Positions 25,768 to 34,349 of a stretch of 64,000 bases of DNA are shown here, in pieces. Where the stretch lies: the NCBI GenBank assembly GCA_036260375.1, contig DASZZZ010000017.1, positions 6,542-70,541 of the forward strand, given 5' to 3'. Positions within the stretch are counted from its first letter, which is position 1. Every line of letters starts with the position of its first letter. A program made the translations under genes and the position numbers. Source of the stretch: DASZZZ01 sp036260375 (GTDB lineage Bacteria > Actinomycetota > CADDZG01 > WHSQ01). Under the pieces are notes generated by a model. The model was given only the letters and a program-made list of their open reading frames with translations, had not been told where the DNA came from and did not search any database.

Positions 25768-26108
25768 CGTCCCGGCGCCTTCCGCTCGTTCGCCTCGATC
25801 GCGGCCCGAAGCCGGCGGTGCCTCACGCGCATCCCCGCGACGTAACCGACCGTGACGCCGGCCACCGTGACGATCGACACCTCGTCGAACAGGACGTAAG
25901 CGGTAGCCGCCGCGATCAGCGCCGCGAACGGCGCGCCGAGCCAGGGGTTCTCGTACCACGCCGACAGCCTGCGCCGCGCGAAGCCTGCGACGAGCCCTGC
26001 GGTCTCGGCGTCGGGCGCCTCCTCGCCCTTGTGCGCAACGCGCGAGATGCGGCGGCGCTCGGACCAGCCGAGCGCTGCCCATCGTCGCTCGAAGCCGTCG
26101 CCGGTCAA
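25764..26108 (-). CDS. Small membrane protein downstream of the RHS gene (possible immunity)
   Basis: A 114-residue protein with a charged N-terminal half (residues 1-50) and a hydrophobic region at ~55-90 (WLGAPFAALIAAATAYVLFD and VTVAGVTVGYVAGMRV), giving two helices. A basic C-terminal tail follows. TTG at 26108 is the only in-frame start, with no good ribosome site, so translation may be coupled to the 78-residue gene 34 bases upstream. It is the third gene after the giant RHS protein on the same strand. That position matches immunity genes in polymorphic toxin loci; the role is inferred from context alone. Confidence 0.6.
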   Translation of the reverse strand: MTGDGFERRWAALGWSERRRISRVAHKGEEAPDAETAGLVAGFARRRLSAWYENPWLGAPFAALIAAATAYVLFDEVSIVTVAGVTVGYVAGMRVRHRRLRAAIEANERKAPGR

Positions 26109-26142
26109 CGCGCGGGCCGCGCCACGAGGCGGGCGTCCGCGC

Positions 26143-26379
26143 TCACGTCGACGACTCCTTCATCTTGCGGTTCGCCCACACCATGACGGCGATGCCCGCA
26201 GCGATCGCGACCGCACCGAGCGCGGCCGCCCACACCGACGACTCGTCGCCGACGATCTCGACGACGCCGATGCCCTGGAGGAACGCCGCGGCGCCCGCTC
26301 CCGTGATCGCGCCGCCGGCGTGGCGAATCCCCCTGAACAGGGCCGCGCCTGCCCAGCCCCGATGGTGGTCAGCTGCCAT
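26143..26379 (-). CDS. Small two-helix membrane protein next to the RHS toxin tip (possible immunity)
   Basis: A 78-residue protein, ATG at 26379 with an excellent GGAGGG five bases upstream. Two hydrophobic segments are visible: AGGAITGAGAAAFLQGIGVV and WAAALGAVAIAAGIAVMVWA. It starts 27 bases after the RHS stop, on the same strand, so the two genes are probably translated from one message. Small membrane proteins placed directly after an RHS gene are often immunity proteins against membrane-acting toxins. Here that is an inference, since I do not recognise the family. Confidence 0.7.
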   Translation of the reverse strand: MAADHHRGWAGAALFRGIRHAGGAITGAGAAAFLQGIGVVEIVGDESSVWAAALGAVAIAAGIAVMVWANRKMKESST

Positions 26380-26406
26380 GCCGTCCCTCCGACTCGCGTG
26401 CTCGTG

Positions 26407-29400
26407 TCAATCCCAGAACGTCAGCAGTCCCTCGGGTCCCGACGTCAGCGACTCCAGTCCGCCCGCGACGTCGCCGGCGAAGTCCTGGACGTCGCCGGCC
26501 CAGTCGGAAACGGTGTCGGACACGCTGTCGTAGGCGTCGCTCGCCGTGCTCGACACGTCGCTCCAGAGCCGCTGCGGGCCGCCGCCCAACATCCAGTTGT
26601 TGAACCTCTCGACCCCTTCGCCGGCGAGATAGCCCGCGGCCGCGCCCGCCGCCGGGCATGCCAGCGTCGCGATGCCCGCCGTGACGGCGATGCACCCCGC
26701 CGTCGCGGCCCCACCGGCGATCGCGTCGGCGACGTTCTCGCTCGCCGCCCGATAGAGCGCCGCGCCCGTAGAGTAGCCCTCGTCCTGGTACTGGCGGAAG
26801 TCTTGGTACCCGCCGACGATCTCGAGCCCGGTGCCGACGCGTCCCGCCCAGTCGCCGATCGTCCTCCCGTGCCGGTCGAGGAAGTCGGCGGCGCGGTTGG
26901 TGCCGCGCTCGAACGCGTCCGCGTACTGCTCCGGCACGATGAGGTCGAGCAAGTCGTCCGCCTCGTCGCCGAACTCGCGGAGCGCGTCGGTGACGGTCTC
27001 GCGGAGCTCCTCGCCGAGGTACTCGCTGACCGCCTCCGCGGCGTCGCCGACGGCGTCGGTCACGGCGTCCCAGTCGAAGCCCTCTCCGTCGCTCCCGTCG
27101 TCGGACGACGATCCGCCGTCGCTCGTCGTGCTTCCGCCGGCGCCGTCCGCATAGAAGATGTGGCCGTCGACCTCGACGAAGCTCACCGGGTTGCCGCCGG
27201 CGAACGAGTACCGGTTCTGCGTCAGCGGGTCGAGACTCAGGCCGAGGTTGGCGAGCGACGAGTACAGGACGTCCTGCTGCAGGAAGCGCGTGTCGTCGGG
27301 CGAGAAGCGCCGGGCCCCCATGTCGACCGTCCCCGACGCCGTGTCGAAGCGCTTGCCCGTGTAGCGGTAGGCGTTGACCGGGTCCACGGGGTCGTCGCCC
27401 TTGGTGAGCTCCGGGTCCTCCTCGCCGTAGGGCCGGTACCCGTAGCTCGCACGCACCTGGCCGGCGTCTCCGACCAGCAGCGAGACGCTGCCGTGCACGT
27501 CGTAGCCGTACGTGAAGTGCTCGGTGGGCTGACCCGTCTTGGTCTGCGTCATCGAGATGCGATGCCCGTACGCGTCGTACGAGTACGTCTTCCTGTTGGT
27601 CAGCGAGCCGGACCCGTCCCTCTGACGCTCCTCCGTGACGCGGTCGGTGAGACCCATGTACGAGAAGTCGGTCGTCTTCGTGCCGTCCGCGCCTCCGGTC
27701 TGCGTCTGTCTGACGAGCCGGTCGAGCGCGTCGTACGCGTACTCGGCGGAGTCGCGCTGGGTCCCGCCGGCGTAGGAGCGGTAGCTCTCGAGGCGGTTGA
27801 GGTAGTCGTAGGTGTAGTCGACGAGCAGGCTCGAGCCGCCCTGACCCGCCGGCGAGCAGTCCGACTGGTCGCCCGCCTGGAGCGTCACGCAGTCGACGTT
27901 GCCGAAGTCGTCGTACCAGTACTCGGCCGTGGCGCCGGGGACGCTGAGCGTCGTGAGGCGGCTGCCTTCGTATTCGCGCGTCGTCACGGGGTCCTCGGGG
28001 GTGTCCTCCGTCGTCACGTTGCCCGCTCGGATCGTCGAGTCGCCGATGAGGTGCGACGGCTCGTCCAACGCGTACGTCGTCGTGCCCCCGTGGCCGTCAC
28101 GGTGCTCGATCAGGCGGCCTTGCGCGTTGTAGAACCATCGCGCGGTGCAGGGGTCGAGCGCGTTCGTGCAGACCGTCGCGTTGGGCCCCTTGAGGACGTA
28201 GTCGTCGCGCGTGCGGTGGCCGTTGACGTAGTTGCCCGCAGCGTCGAAGTACCCGACTTCGTGCGACTCGAGAAGTGATCCCGAGCCGTTACGGGTTTCG
28301 AGCGTCCGGAGCTTGCCGTTGGCGAAGTAGGTCCACGTCGTCGACTGCTTCTTGTCGTACTGGTCGCCGCCGGTGCACGAGTCGGGGGCCCGGAAGACGT
28401 CGCGCTGTTTCTCCCAGCCCGTGGGGAAGTAGGCGTTGACGACCTTCTGGTCGCCCTTGCACGCGCCGTCCTTGCCGAGGTCCTTCTGAAGCTCGAGCCA
28501 GTCGGCCGCGTCGTACTGGAGGACGTGCTCGCGCGGCGCCTCGATCTGGGCGCCCGTCGACGCGCTCTTCTTGCCGTCCTCGAGCCGCCTCTTCACGTTG
28601 CCGTTGAGGTCGTACTCGTAGCGCGTGAACGTCCAGTCGTGCTCGGGCCCGCTCTCGGGACGCTTGCGGTGACGGACCTCGAGCACCTCGTCGAAGTCGG
28701 TGTAGTCGGCCTGCGTCTGCACCGGCGTCTCACCCGGCGCGACGACCCCGGCGGCGTCGAGCGCCGACACGAGGTTGTTGTTCGGGTCGTACCGGTACGT
28801 GCTCGGGTGCCCGTCGTTGTCCCTGCGCGCCTGGAGCATCCCGTCGGGGAAGTACTCCCACGTCATCCTCTGGGACTCGTCCAGCTCGCCCGGGTTGCGA
28901 TTCTGCTCCGGCACGCGCAGGACCTGCTCGCCGCGCGCCGAGTAGTCGTAGTGGATCTTCGGGTTGGGCGTGATCTCCTGAGTGCGCATCCAGCCCGGGT
29001 CGAAGTACGTCATCTCGGTCTTCGCGGTCCTCGACACCTGGAGCGGGTCGAGCCGAGTGGTCGGCAGCGACGTCCACAGCAGGTTCCCGTTGCCGTCGTA
29101 CTTCTTGTGGACGTACGACTGCTCCGGGAACTGTGTGCTGGTCGGCAGGTCGACACGGACGACACGGTTGTTGCCGTCGTAGTGCGCCTGCGTCACGTAC
29201 TGCGTGAAGGCGGCCTTGTCGGCGGACGCGTCCCAGCCGCGCGGGCTGATGCGCCTCACCATGTTGCGCGCGCCGTCGTACTCGAACTTCGTCGTGAGCG
29301 TCCGGCCCGTGGCGTTGTTGAACGGCTCGACGATCTTCACGAGCAGATCACGCTCGTCGAACTCGCGCCTGAACGTGTCCTGGTTCTCATTCGTGACGAA

Positions 29401-32400
29401 GTCGACGTTGCCGTTGGGGTCGAAGTGCTGACCGCGTGCGTTGCCCTTGGGGTCGATCGACTTGACGAGACGGTGTGCGAGGTCGAACTCGTACTTCCAC
29501 GTGAACGGCACGCCGGTCGCCGGGCACGGCGCGGCACCGGCGATGGCCGCCCTCGGCGTCGTGACGGAGACCATGTCGCCGGCCGCGTCGTAGCAGAAGT
29601 GCGTGAAGCGGCTCTCGACGACGCCGCCGCCGTCTCCGACCTCGTGCCGGGTCTGCTTCACGACGCGATCCAGGACGTCGTAGTCGTAGATCACGGCGAA
29701 GTCGTTCGGGACCCCGGTCGTCGCGGCGCCCCGCGGCCGCGTGACCCGGGTGAGGCGACCGGCGGCGTCGTAGGCGTACTCGGTCTTCTCGCCGTCCTGG
29801 TTCGTCGCGCGCGTCTGACGGTCCATGGCGTCGAAGTCGAAGCGCGACGTCGGCGCCGAGGTCGGCGGGTTGTAGCCGAACTCCGGGTCCGTGCGCGCCA
29901 CGACGTTGTCGTTCGGGTCGTACTCCGCCGAGCTCCACAGGAGGCTGCCGCGCTCGAACCGTGTCGACTTCGGGGCGCTCTGCCGGCCAAGCCTGTGGAA
30001 ACTGTCGTACTCGAGGAACACGCGGTAGCTGCGCTCGTCGGTCCCCGAGTCGCCGGCGTGGCGCGCGTCCTGCATCCAGCGGAGGAGACCGTCGTCGTCG
30101 TAGAAGAAGCGCGTCCGGTTCTGCTCCGGGTCGACTATCTCGGTCGCGAAGCCGTTGGCGTCGTAGGCCGGGAACGACGTCTGCTCGTCGCGCTGGTCGG
30201 TCACGGACGCGAGCGTCCCGTTCGGGTTCCACGTCAGGCGCGTCGTGTAGCGCTCCGTCACGGGCTTGTCGGCGGGCTCCGGGTCGATCGCCTTGATCAT
30301 GTTGCCCGCGTCGTCGTACACGTAGTTCCACTGGTAGTCGTCCGGGTCGGCCGTCGGCACGCCGCGCGGGTTCGTCTTCTTGACGACCTGGCTGACGTGC
30401 GGGATCGTGCGCCCGGTCTTCCAGTAGGGGCTGCGGTCCCTCGCGTCGACGGCGAGGTTTTCGTAGATCAGCTCGGTGCGGTCGCCGACCTGGTTCGTGA
30501 ACGACGTCACGTAGCCGTTGTCGTTGTACGTGTACCGCAGGTAGCGCGCCGGCGAACCGGGCTCGGCGACCTCTGTGACGTGGAAGTCGGAGTTCCACGT
30601 CAGGCCCGTCGTGCGGTTCGCCGGGTCGACGATGCTGGTGACCTTGCCGTCGGTGTCGTATGAGTACTTCGTGACGCGCGCAAGAGGCGCGGTGACGGTC
30701 GTCCTCCGGTTCACGATGTCGTACGCGAAGCCGGTCGTGTCGTTGCCCCGGTTGGTGCGCGACTGCAGCTTCGACCGTAGGTGGCTGCCCTCGGAAGGCC
30801 CGTAGTAGTCGAACTTGGTGACGTTGCGGCGCGGATCGGCGACGCTGTACACGAGGTTCGCCTGGTTCGGGGTCTTCGGGTCCGGATCGAGCAGGTTCGT
30901 CGAGGCCGGGCCCTCCCCGTCGGACTCGACGTAGGTGATGACCCAGCTCCGGTCCGCGAGGAAGCTGCCGTCTGCGTTCGTGCCGCCGCGCTGCGTGATC
31001 CGCATCAGGTTGCCGTCGTCGTAGTACGAGAAGTGCAGGACGCTGCCGGTGTGGTCGGTGATCGTCTCGATGTTGCCCCGGACGTGCGCCTTGCGAGCCT
31101 CCGTCTTCGAGTAGTAGTCGATGCGGAACGAGCGCCCGCCCGGGTCGACGATCTGCGTGATGCGCTTCTTCGGGCCACCCGGATCCTCGCCGGGCGGCGT
31201 CGTCTCGAGCACGAACTTGATCTCGTTGCCGTTCCTGTCGCGGACGAACGTGGGGAAGCCGTCGACGTCGTAGAAGTACGTGACGCGATCCGGACGCGTG
31301 AACGCCCACTTGCGTGCCGGGTCCGTGCTCGAGTACTCGCGCAGGTACAGGTGGACGCCCGGAGGCTCCTTCCAGTACACGGTGCCGTCCGCGGCCTGCT
31401 CGCCCTCGAAACGATGCGTCGTTCCGTCCCCGTCGGTGATGACGACGTAGCGGTTGGAGACGCCGCCGATCTCGTCGGCCTTGTTCGGGTGGATGTCGAT
31501 CGGGTTGCCGAAGCGCGTGAGGCTCGAGATCGACAGCGAGAAGTTGTTGCCCACGGGCGACTCGGAATGGTCCTCGAGGCTGTTGTACGTCAGGTCGACG
31601 ACGGTCGACAGCCCGCGGCCCGGCGAGAAGAAGGGTGAGAAGCGCAGCAGCGAGTTGCCGTTGGCGACGTTGGTCAGCTGCGACACGCCCCCACCGACGT
31701 TCTCGCCTTCGTACTGGTAGTACTTCTCGAGTCCCAGCGCGGAGTCGAGGGCCTTGTTGACGATGATCGGGTTCGTGACCGGCCTGTTGCCCTTGCCGCC
31801 GAACCACCTCCCCGCCGGCGCGTCGTAGATGTCGAAGCGGAGGTTGTACTGGCCGAGCTGCACGCCCGGAGGCAGCTTCGGGGCGTAGACGTCCATCGGG
31901 ATCGTCTTCGCCTGACCGGGCCTGACCGTCTGCGGGAACCAGTCGTTGCCCGGCCCCTCGTAGAGGATGTAGCCGTCCGGCGTGAACCAGCGGTACCACA
32001 GCTGCATGTCGCCGCCGCGCCACGACGAGTTGCTCGTGTTCGTGACGGTGACGTCGAGGCAGAAGACCGTGCCCGAGCGACAACTGCGCGCGGGCACGCT
32101 CGCGGCGTCCTGGAGCCCGCCGCCGCCCGTCGACGTGGAGTCGACCGGCGCCGAGTCGAGCGTGCGCTTCGGGTCGTTCGGGTCGTAGGGGTCCTCCTGC
32201 GGCGCCGTGGCGCTCTGGTTCTCGAGCACCGCCTGGGGGATCGAGACGACGTCGTCCTGCGATCCCGGCTCGTTGACGTCGAACGTCGCCTTGTACTTGG
32301 TGCCCGCCGTGTTCGCCACGGTGACCGAACGGGCCGCCGACGTCGTGACGTTGCCGCTGCTGTCGTACGCCTTCGTCGTGAGGACGTGACTGCCGTCGAA

Positions 32401-33894
32401 CGCGGTGTTGAGCGGGTCGAGGGTGTTCCACGGAGCGCTGTACGGCGACGTCGCGTCTTCGCCGAAGAGCATGTCGTCGAAGTAGAACTCGACCTTGGTG
32501 ATCGTCTCGCCCGAGGGCGGCGTCGCGCCGGCGGTGACCGTGTACGTGCCGGCGACGGTCGCGCCGGCCGCTGGCGACGCCACGCTCGTCGTCGGCGCCG
32601 CCGTGTTGTCGACGACGACCTGCCGCGCGCTCGTCGTCGCCGTGTTGCCGACGTCGTCGTACGCCTTCGCCGACAGCGAGTGGTTCCCGTTGGTGGCCGA
32701 GGTCGACCTCCACGAGATCTCGTACGGCGCGGACGTGTCCGTCCCTATGACGGCGCCGTCGAGCAGGAACTCGACCTTCGCGACCGCGCCGTCGTCGGTG
32801 GCGACCGCTCCGAGCGTCGACGTGCCGACGACGCGCGTTCCCGGCCCCGGCTTGCCGAGCGCGACGCTCGGCCCGCGCGACGCGCTGTTCTCGGCGAACG
32901 TGACGGCCAGCTGCGGGCGCGCCGACTCGGTCGCGTAGTCCGAGCTCCGCAACGCGAGCCAGCGACCGGCCGCTCCGGTCTCGTCGGCGAGCTTGAGGAC
33001 CACGCCGTGGTTAGCGCGCTCGCCGCCGACCCAGTCCTGGACGAGCGCCTTGAGGCCCGCGCCCGAGAACTGCCACAGCCCGTTGCTCGGGGTGGACGAC
33101 GACGCGGCCGCGGGCGACGCGAAGTCGCCTCCGTCCGACGCCCACGCGACTCCCGCGTGCGCCTGGTACCAGTTAGCCCCGGCGCCACATCCTCCCCCGC
33201 CCTCCGTCCACGCGCGCGTCGCGCGGTGGACGTCGATCGCGCCGAGCGTCGCCGGCACCGTCGCCGACGCGCCGCTCAGCGACAGCGTCGCCGACGTCAC
33301 CGTCGCCGAGACCGGGATCCCGCGCAGGTCGAAGCGCAGCAGCGCGCGATACCTCGACGTGTCCGTCGCGCCGACCTTGAGCTCCGTCGCCGGCCCGTGA
33401 TTCGTGCACACGGTCGACGACGACGAGCGCTCGATGAACGTGTCCCTGCCCGCGGCCGCCGCGGGCCGCAGCAGCGCGCGGCCCTCGCCGGCGGGCGGGA
33501 GCGTCACCCGCTGCTCGTTCGACGCCGCTCCGGCGACGACGACCTTGTAGCTGAACGCCTGGCTGGGTGCGGCGGTCGTGTCGCGAAAGTACGTGCGGGT
33601 CTGGTCACCGAGCACCGCGACGCGCGTCGCTGCGGACGGGGTGAACGACGGCGCCGTCGAGCGATGCACCTCGTACGCGACGAACCCCGCGGCCGAATAT
33701 CGGCTCCACCTCAGCTCCGCGCCGTTCGCGTGCAAGAGCTGCGGCGCGGCAAGCGTCACCGCCGCGGTCTGCGCCGCGGCGGGACGCGGGCGCAACGGCG
33801 CGAGCGGCATCTGCGGCAGGACGGTCGCGGCGACGAAGAGCGCGATCGCGATGCTCGCCGACCTCCACGCGCGGCTCCGCACGTTTCTTCCCAT
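26407..33894 (-). CDS. Giant secreted RHS/YD-repeat protein
   Basis: A 2495-residue protein. N-terminal signal peptide (to ~residue 42, ending PAAAQ). Then a fibronectin-like region, a DNRLRE-type domain (DTFIERSSSSTVCTNHG), two Ig-like repeats with KVEFLLDGAVIG and KVEFYFDDMLFG, and an NBR1-like domain (~residues 600-720). Many YD repeats follow, for example YEYDLNGNVKRRL, YDALDRLVRQT and YSYDAYGHRISMTQ. The RHS core motif is YGYRPYGEEDPE then YRYTGKRFDTASG near residue 2170. The repeats form a hollow shell that holds a toxic tip in known RHS proteins. The C-terminal 250 residues are listed separately. GAGAGGGG stands before the ATG. Confidence 0.9.
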   Translation of the reverse strand: MGRNVRSRAWRSASIAIALFVAATVLPQMPLAPLRPRPAAAQTAAVTLAAPQLLHANGAELRWSRYSAAGFVAYEVHRSTAPSFTPSAATRVAVLGDQTRTYFRDTTAAPSQAFSYKVVVAGAASNEQRVTLPPAGEGRALLRPAAAAGRDTFIERSSSSTVCTNHGPATELKVGATDTSRYRALLRFDLRGIPVSATVTSATLSLSGASATVPATLGAIDVHRATRAWTEGGGGCGAGANWYQAHAGVAWASDGGDFASPAAASSSTPSNGLWQFSGAGLKALVQDWVGGERANHGVVLKLADETGAAGRWLALRSSDYATESARPQLAVTFAENSASRGPSVALGKPGPGTRVVGTSTLGAVATDDGAVAKVEFLLDGAVIGTDTSAPYEISWRSTSATNGNHSLSAKAYDDVGNTATTSARQVVVDNTAAPTTSVASPAAGATVAGTYTVTAGATPPSGETITKVEFYFDDMLFGEDATSPYSAPWNTLDPLNTAFDGSHVLTTKAYDSSGNVTTSAARSVTVANTAGTKYKATFDVNEPGSQDDVVSIPQAVLENQSATAPQEDPYDPNDPKRTLDSAPVDSTSTGGGGLQDAASVPARSCRSGTVFCLDVTVTNTSNSSWRGGDMQLWYRWFTPDGYILYEGPGNDWFPQTVRPGQAKTIPMDVYAPKLPPGVQLGQYNLRFDIYDAPAGRWFGGKGNRPVTNPIIVNKALDSALGLEKYYQYEGENVGGGVSQLTNVANGNSLLRFSPFFSPGRGLSTVVDLTYNSLEDHSESPVGNNFSLSISSLTRFGNPIDIHPNKADEIGGVSNRYVVITDGDGTTHRFEGEQAADGTVYWKEPPGVHLYLREYSSTDPARKWAFTRPDRVTYFYDVDGFPTFVRDRNGNEIKFVLETTPPGEDPGGPKKRITQIVDPGGRSFRIDYYSKTEARKAHVRGNIETITDHTGSVLHFSYYDDGNLMRITQRGGTNADGSFLADRSWVITYVESDGEGPASTNLLDPDPKTPNQANLVYSVADPRRNVTKFDYYGPSEGSHLRSKLQSRTNRGNDTTGFAYDIVNRRTTVTAPLARVTKYSYDTDGKVTSIVDPANRTTGLTWNSDFHVTEVAEPGSPARYLRYTYNDNGYVTSFTNQVGDRTELIYENLAVDARDRSPYWKTGRTIPHVSQVVKKTNPRGVPTADPDDYQWNYVYDDAGNMIKAIDPEPADKPVTERYTTRLTWNPNGTLASVTDQRDEQTSFPAYDANGFATEIVDPEQNRTRFFYDDDGLLRWMQDARHAGDSGTDERSYRVFLEYDSFHRLGRQSAPKSTRFERGSLLWSSAEYDPNDNVVARTDPEFGYNPPTSAPTSRFDFDAMDRQTRATNQDGEKTEYAYDAAGRLTRVTRPRGAATTGVPNDFAVIYDYDVLDRVVKQTRHEVGDGGGVVESRFTHFCYDAAGDMVSVTTPRAAIAGAAPCPATGVPFTWKYEFDLAHRLVKSIDPKGNARGQHFDPNGNVDFVTNENQDTFRREFDERDLLVKIVEPFNNATGRTLTTKFEYDGARNMVRRISPRGWDASADKAAFTQYVTQAHYDGNNRVVRVDLPTSTQFPEQSYVHKKYDGNGNLLWTSLPTTRLDPLQVSRTAKTEMTYFDPGWMRTQEITPNPKIHYDYSARGEQVLRVPEQNRNPGELDESQRMTWEYFPDGMLQARRDNDGHPSTYRYDPNNNLVSALDAAGVVAPGETPVQTQADYTDFDEVLEVRHRKRPESGPEHDWTFTRYEYDLNGNVKRRLEDGKKSASTGAQIEAPREHVLQYDAADWLELQKDLGKDGACKGDQKVVNAYFPTGWEKQRDVFRAPDSCTGGDQYDKKQSTTWTYFANGKLRTLETRNGSGSLLESHEVGYFDAAGNYVNGHRTRDDYVLKGPNATVCTNALDPCTARWFYNAQGRLIEHRDGHGGTTTYALDEPSHLIGDSTIRAGNVTTEDTPEDPVTTREYEGSRLTTLSVPGATAEYWYDDFGNVDCVTLQAGDQSDCSPAGQGGSSLLVDYTYDYLNRLESYRSYAGGTQRDSAEYAYDALDRLVRQTQTGGADGTKTTDFSYMGLTDRVTEERQRDGSGSLTNRKTYSYDAYGHRISMTQTKTGQPTEHFTYGYDVHGSVSLLVGDAGQVRASYGYRPYGEEDPELTKGDDPVDPVNAYRYTGKRFDTASGTVDMGARRFSPDDTRFLQQDVLYSSLANLGLSLDPLTQNRYSFAGGNPVSFVEVDGHIFYADGAGGSTTSDGGSSSDDGSDGEGFDWDAVTDAVGDAAEAVSEYLGEELRETVTDALREFGDEADDLLDLIVPEQYADAFERGTNRAADFLDRHGRTIGDWAGRVGTGLEIVGGYQDFRQYQDEGYSTGAALYRAASENVADAIAGGAATAGCIAVTAGIATLACPAAGAAAGYLAGEGVERFNNWMLGGGPQRLWSDVSSTASDAYDSVSDTVSDWAGDVQDFAGDVAGGLESLTSGPEGLLTFWD
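26410..27159 (-). other. Variable C-terminal tip of the RHS protein (250 aa)
   Basis: The RHS core ends at NPVSFVEVDGH. What follows begins with an Asp/Ser/Gly linker, then amphipathic helices (DAVGDAAEAVSEYLGEELRE), then a hydrophobic glycine- and alanine-rich stretch (GCIAVTAGIATLACPAAGAA) and a helical tail. No nuclease, deaminase or ADP-ribosyltransferase motif is visible. The hydrophobic, GxxxG-rich centre resembles a membrane-inserting helix pair. This region is where polymorphic toxins differ between strains. Confidence 0.6.
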
Positions 33895-34098
33895 GACCCA
33901 CCCCTCTCACCAGACCAAGGCGCAACGCTGGCGCAACTCTTGGCCAGGCGGGGGTCGCGAGGAAGGTACAGAACGCCGACATCTAGCCGACAGTTTGCCG
34001 CGCGCTTGTGCACGCGTTCACGATCGGCACGCGCGTCGACCGCCCGTCGTCCTCGAATTGTCGTCGACCGATTTGGGCGCAAATGCTCGATCGCTACC

Positions 34099-34122
34099 GA
34101 CATAGCCCGTTCGGGCTATGTC
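34099..34122. promoter_or_regulatory. Perfect 11-bp inverted repeat in the divergent promoter region
   Basis: GACATAGCCCG (34099-34109) and CGGGCTATGTC (34112-34122) are exact reverse complements around TT. It sits ~205 bases upstream of the RHS start and ~230 upstream of the carbamoyltransferase start. The repeat could be a regulator operator or an RNA hairpin. Confidence 0.5.
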
Positions 34123-34238
34123 GTGAGCCAAACGGACTAGTCCGCGAACGTAAGTGGCCGGACGGGGGTACCGGCGCGGCGCCGTCCGAAATCGCGAATT
34201 AGTCGCCATCCTTATTGGCCGACGGCTTAGCGCGCTGC

Positions 34239-34244
34239 TAGCCT
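34239..34244 (+). promoter_or_regulatory. Possible -10 element of the carbamoyltransferase gene
   Basis: TAGCCT occurs 105 bases before the ATG at 34350. It belongs to the same TAG-type hexamer group found upstream of several genes here. Weak evidence. Confidence 0.25.
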
Positions 34245-34349
34245 GACCGACGCCGAGCGCGCCCATGCGCCCGGGGGGAACCGCCGTCCGGACGACGGTC
34301 ACGGCACCGGCGCCCAGGGGGGGCCGGGGCGGCGAGAGAGGGGAGCGAC

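Larger units (their letters stand above)
33895..34349. other. 455-base intergenic region between divergent RHS and carbamoyltransferase genes
   Basis: No gene is seen. The stretch is visibly less G+C-rich than its neighbours near 33980-34220 and holds a perfect 24-base palindrome, a TAGCCT hexamer and GGCGAGAGAGGGG before the ATG at 34350. Both flanking genes are transcribed away from it, so it must hold two promoters. Confidence 0.6.

Noticed and set aside
27160..33894. YD repeats as DNA tandem repeats or a CRISPR array
   Set aside because: The repeats exist at protein level and diverge in DNA; there are no regular spacers.
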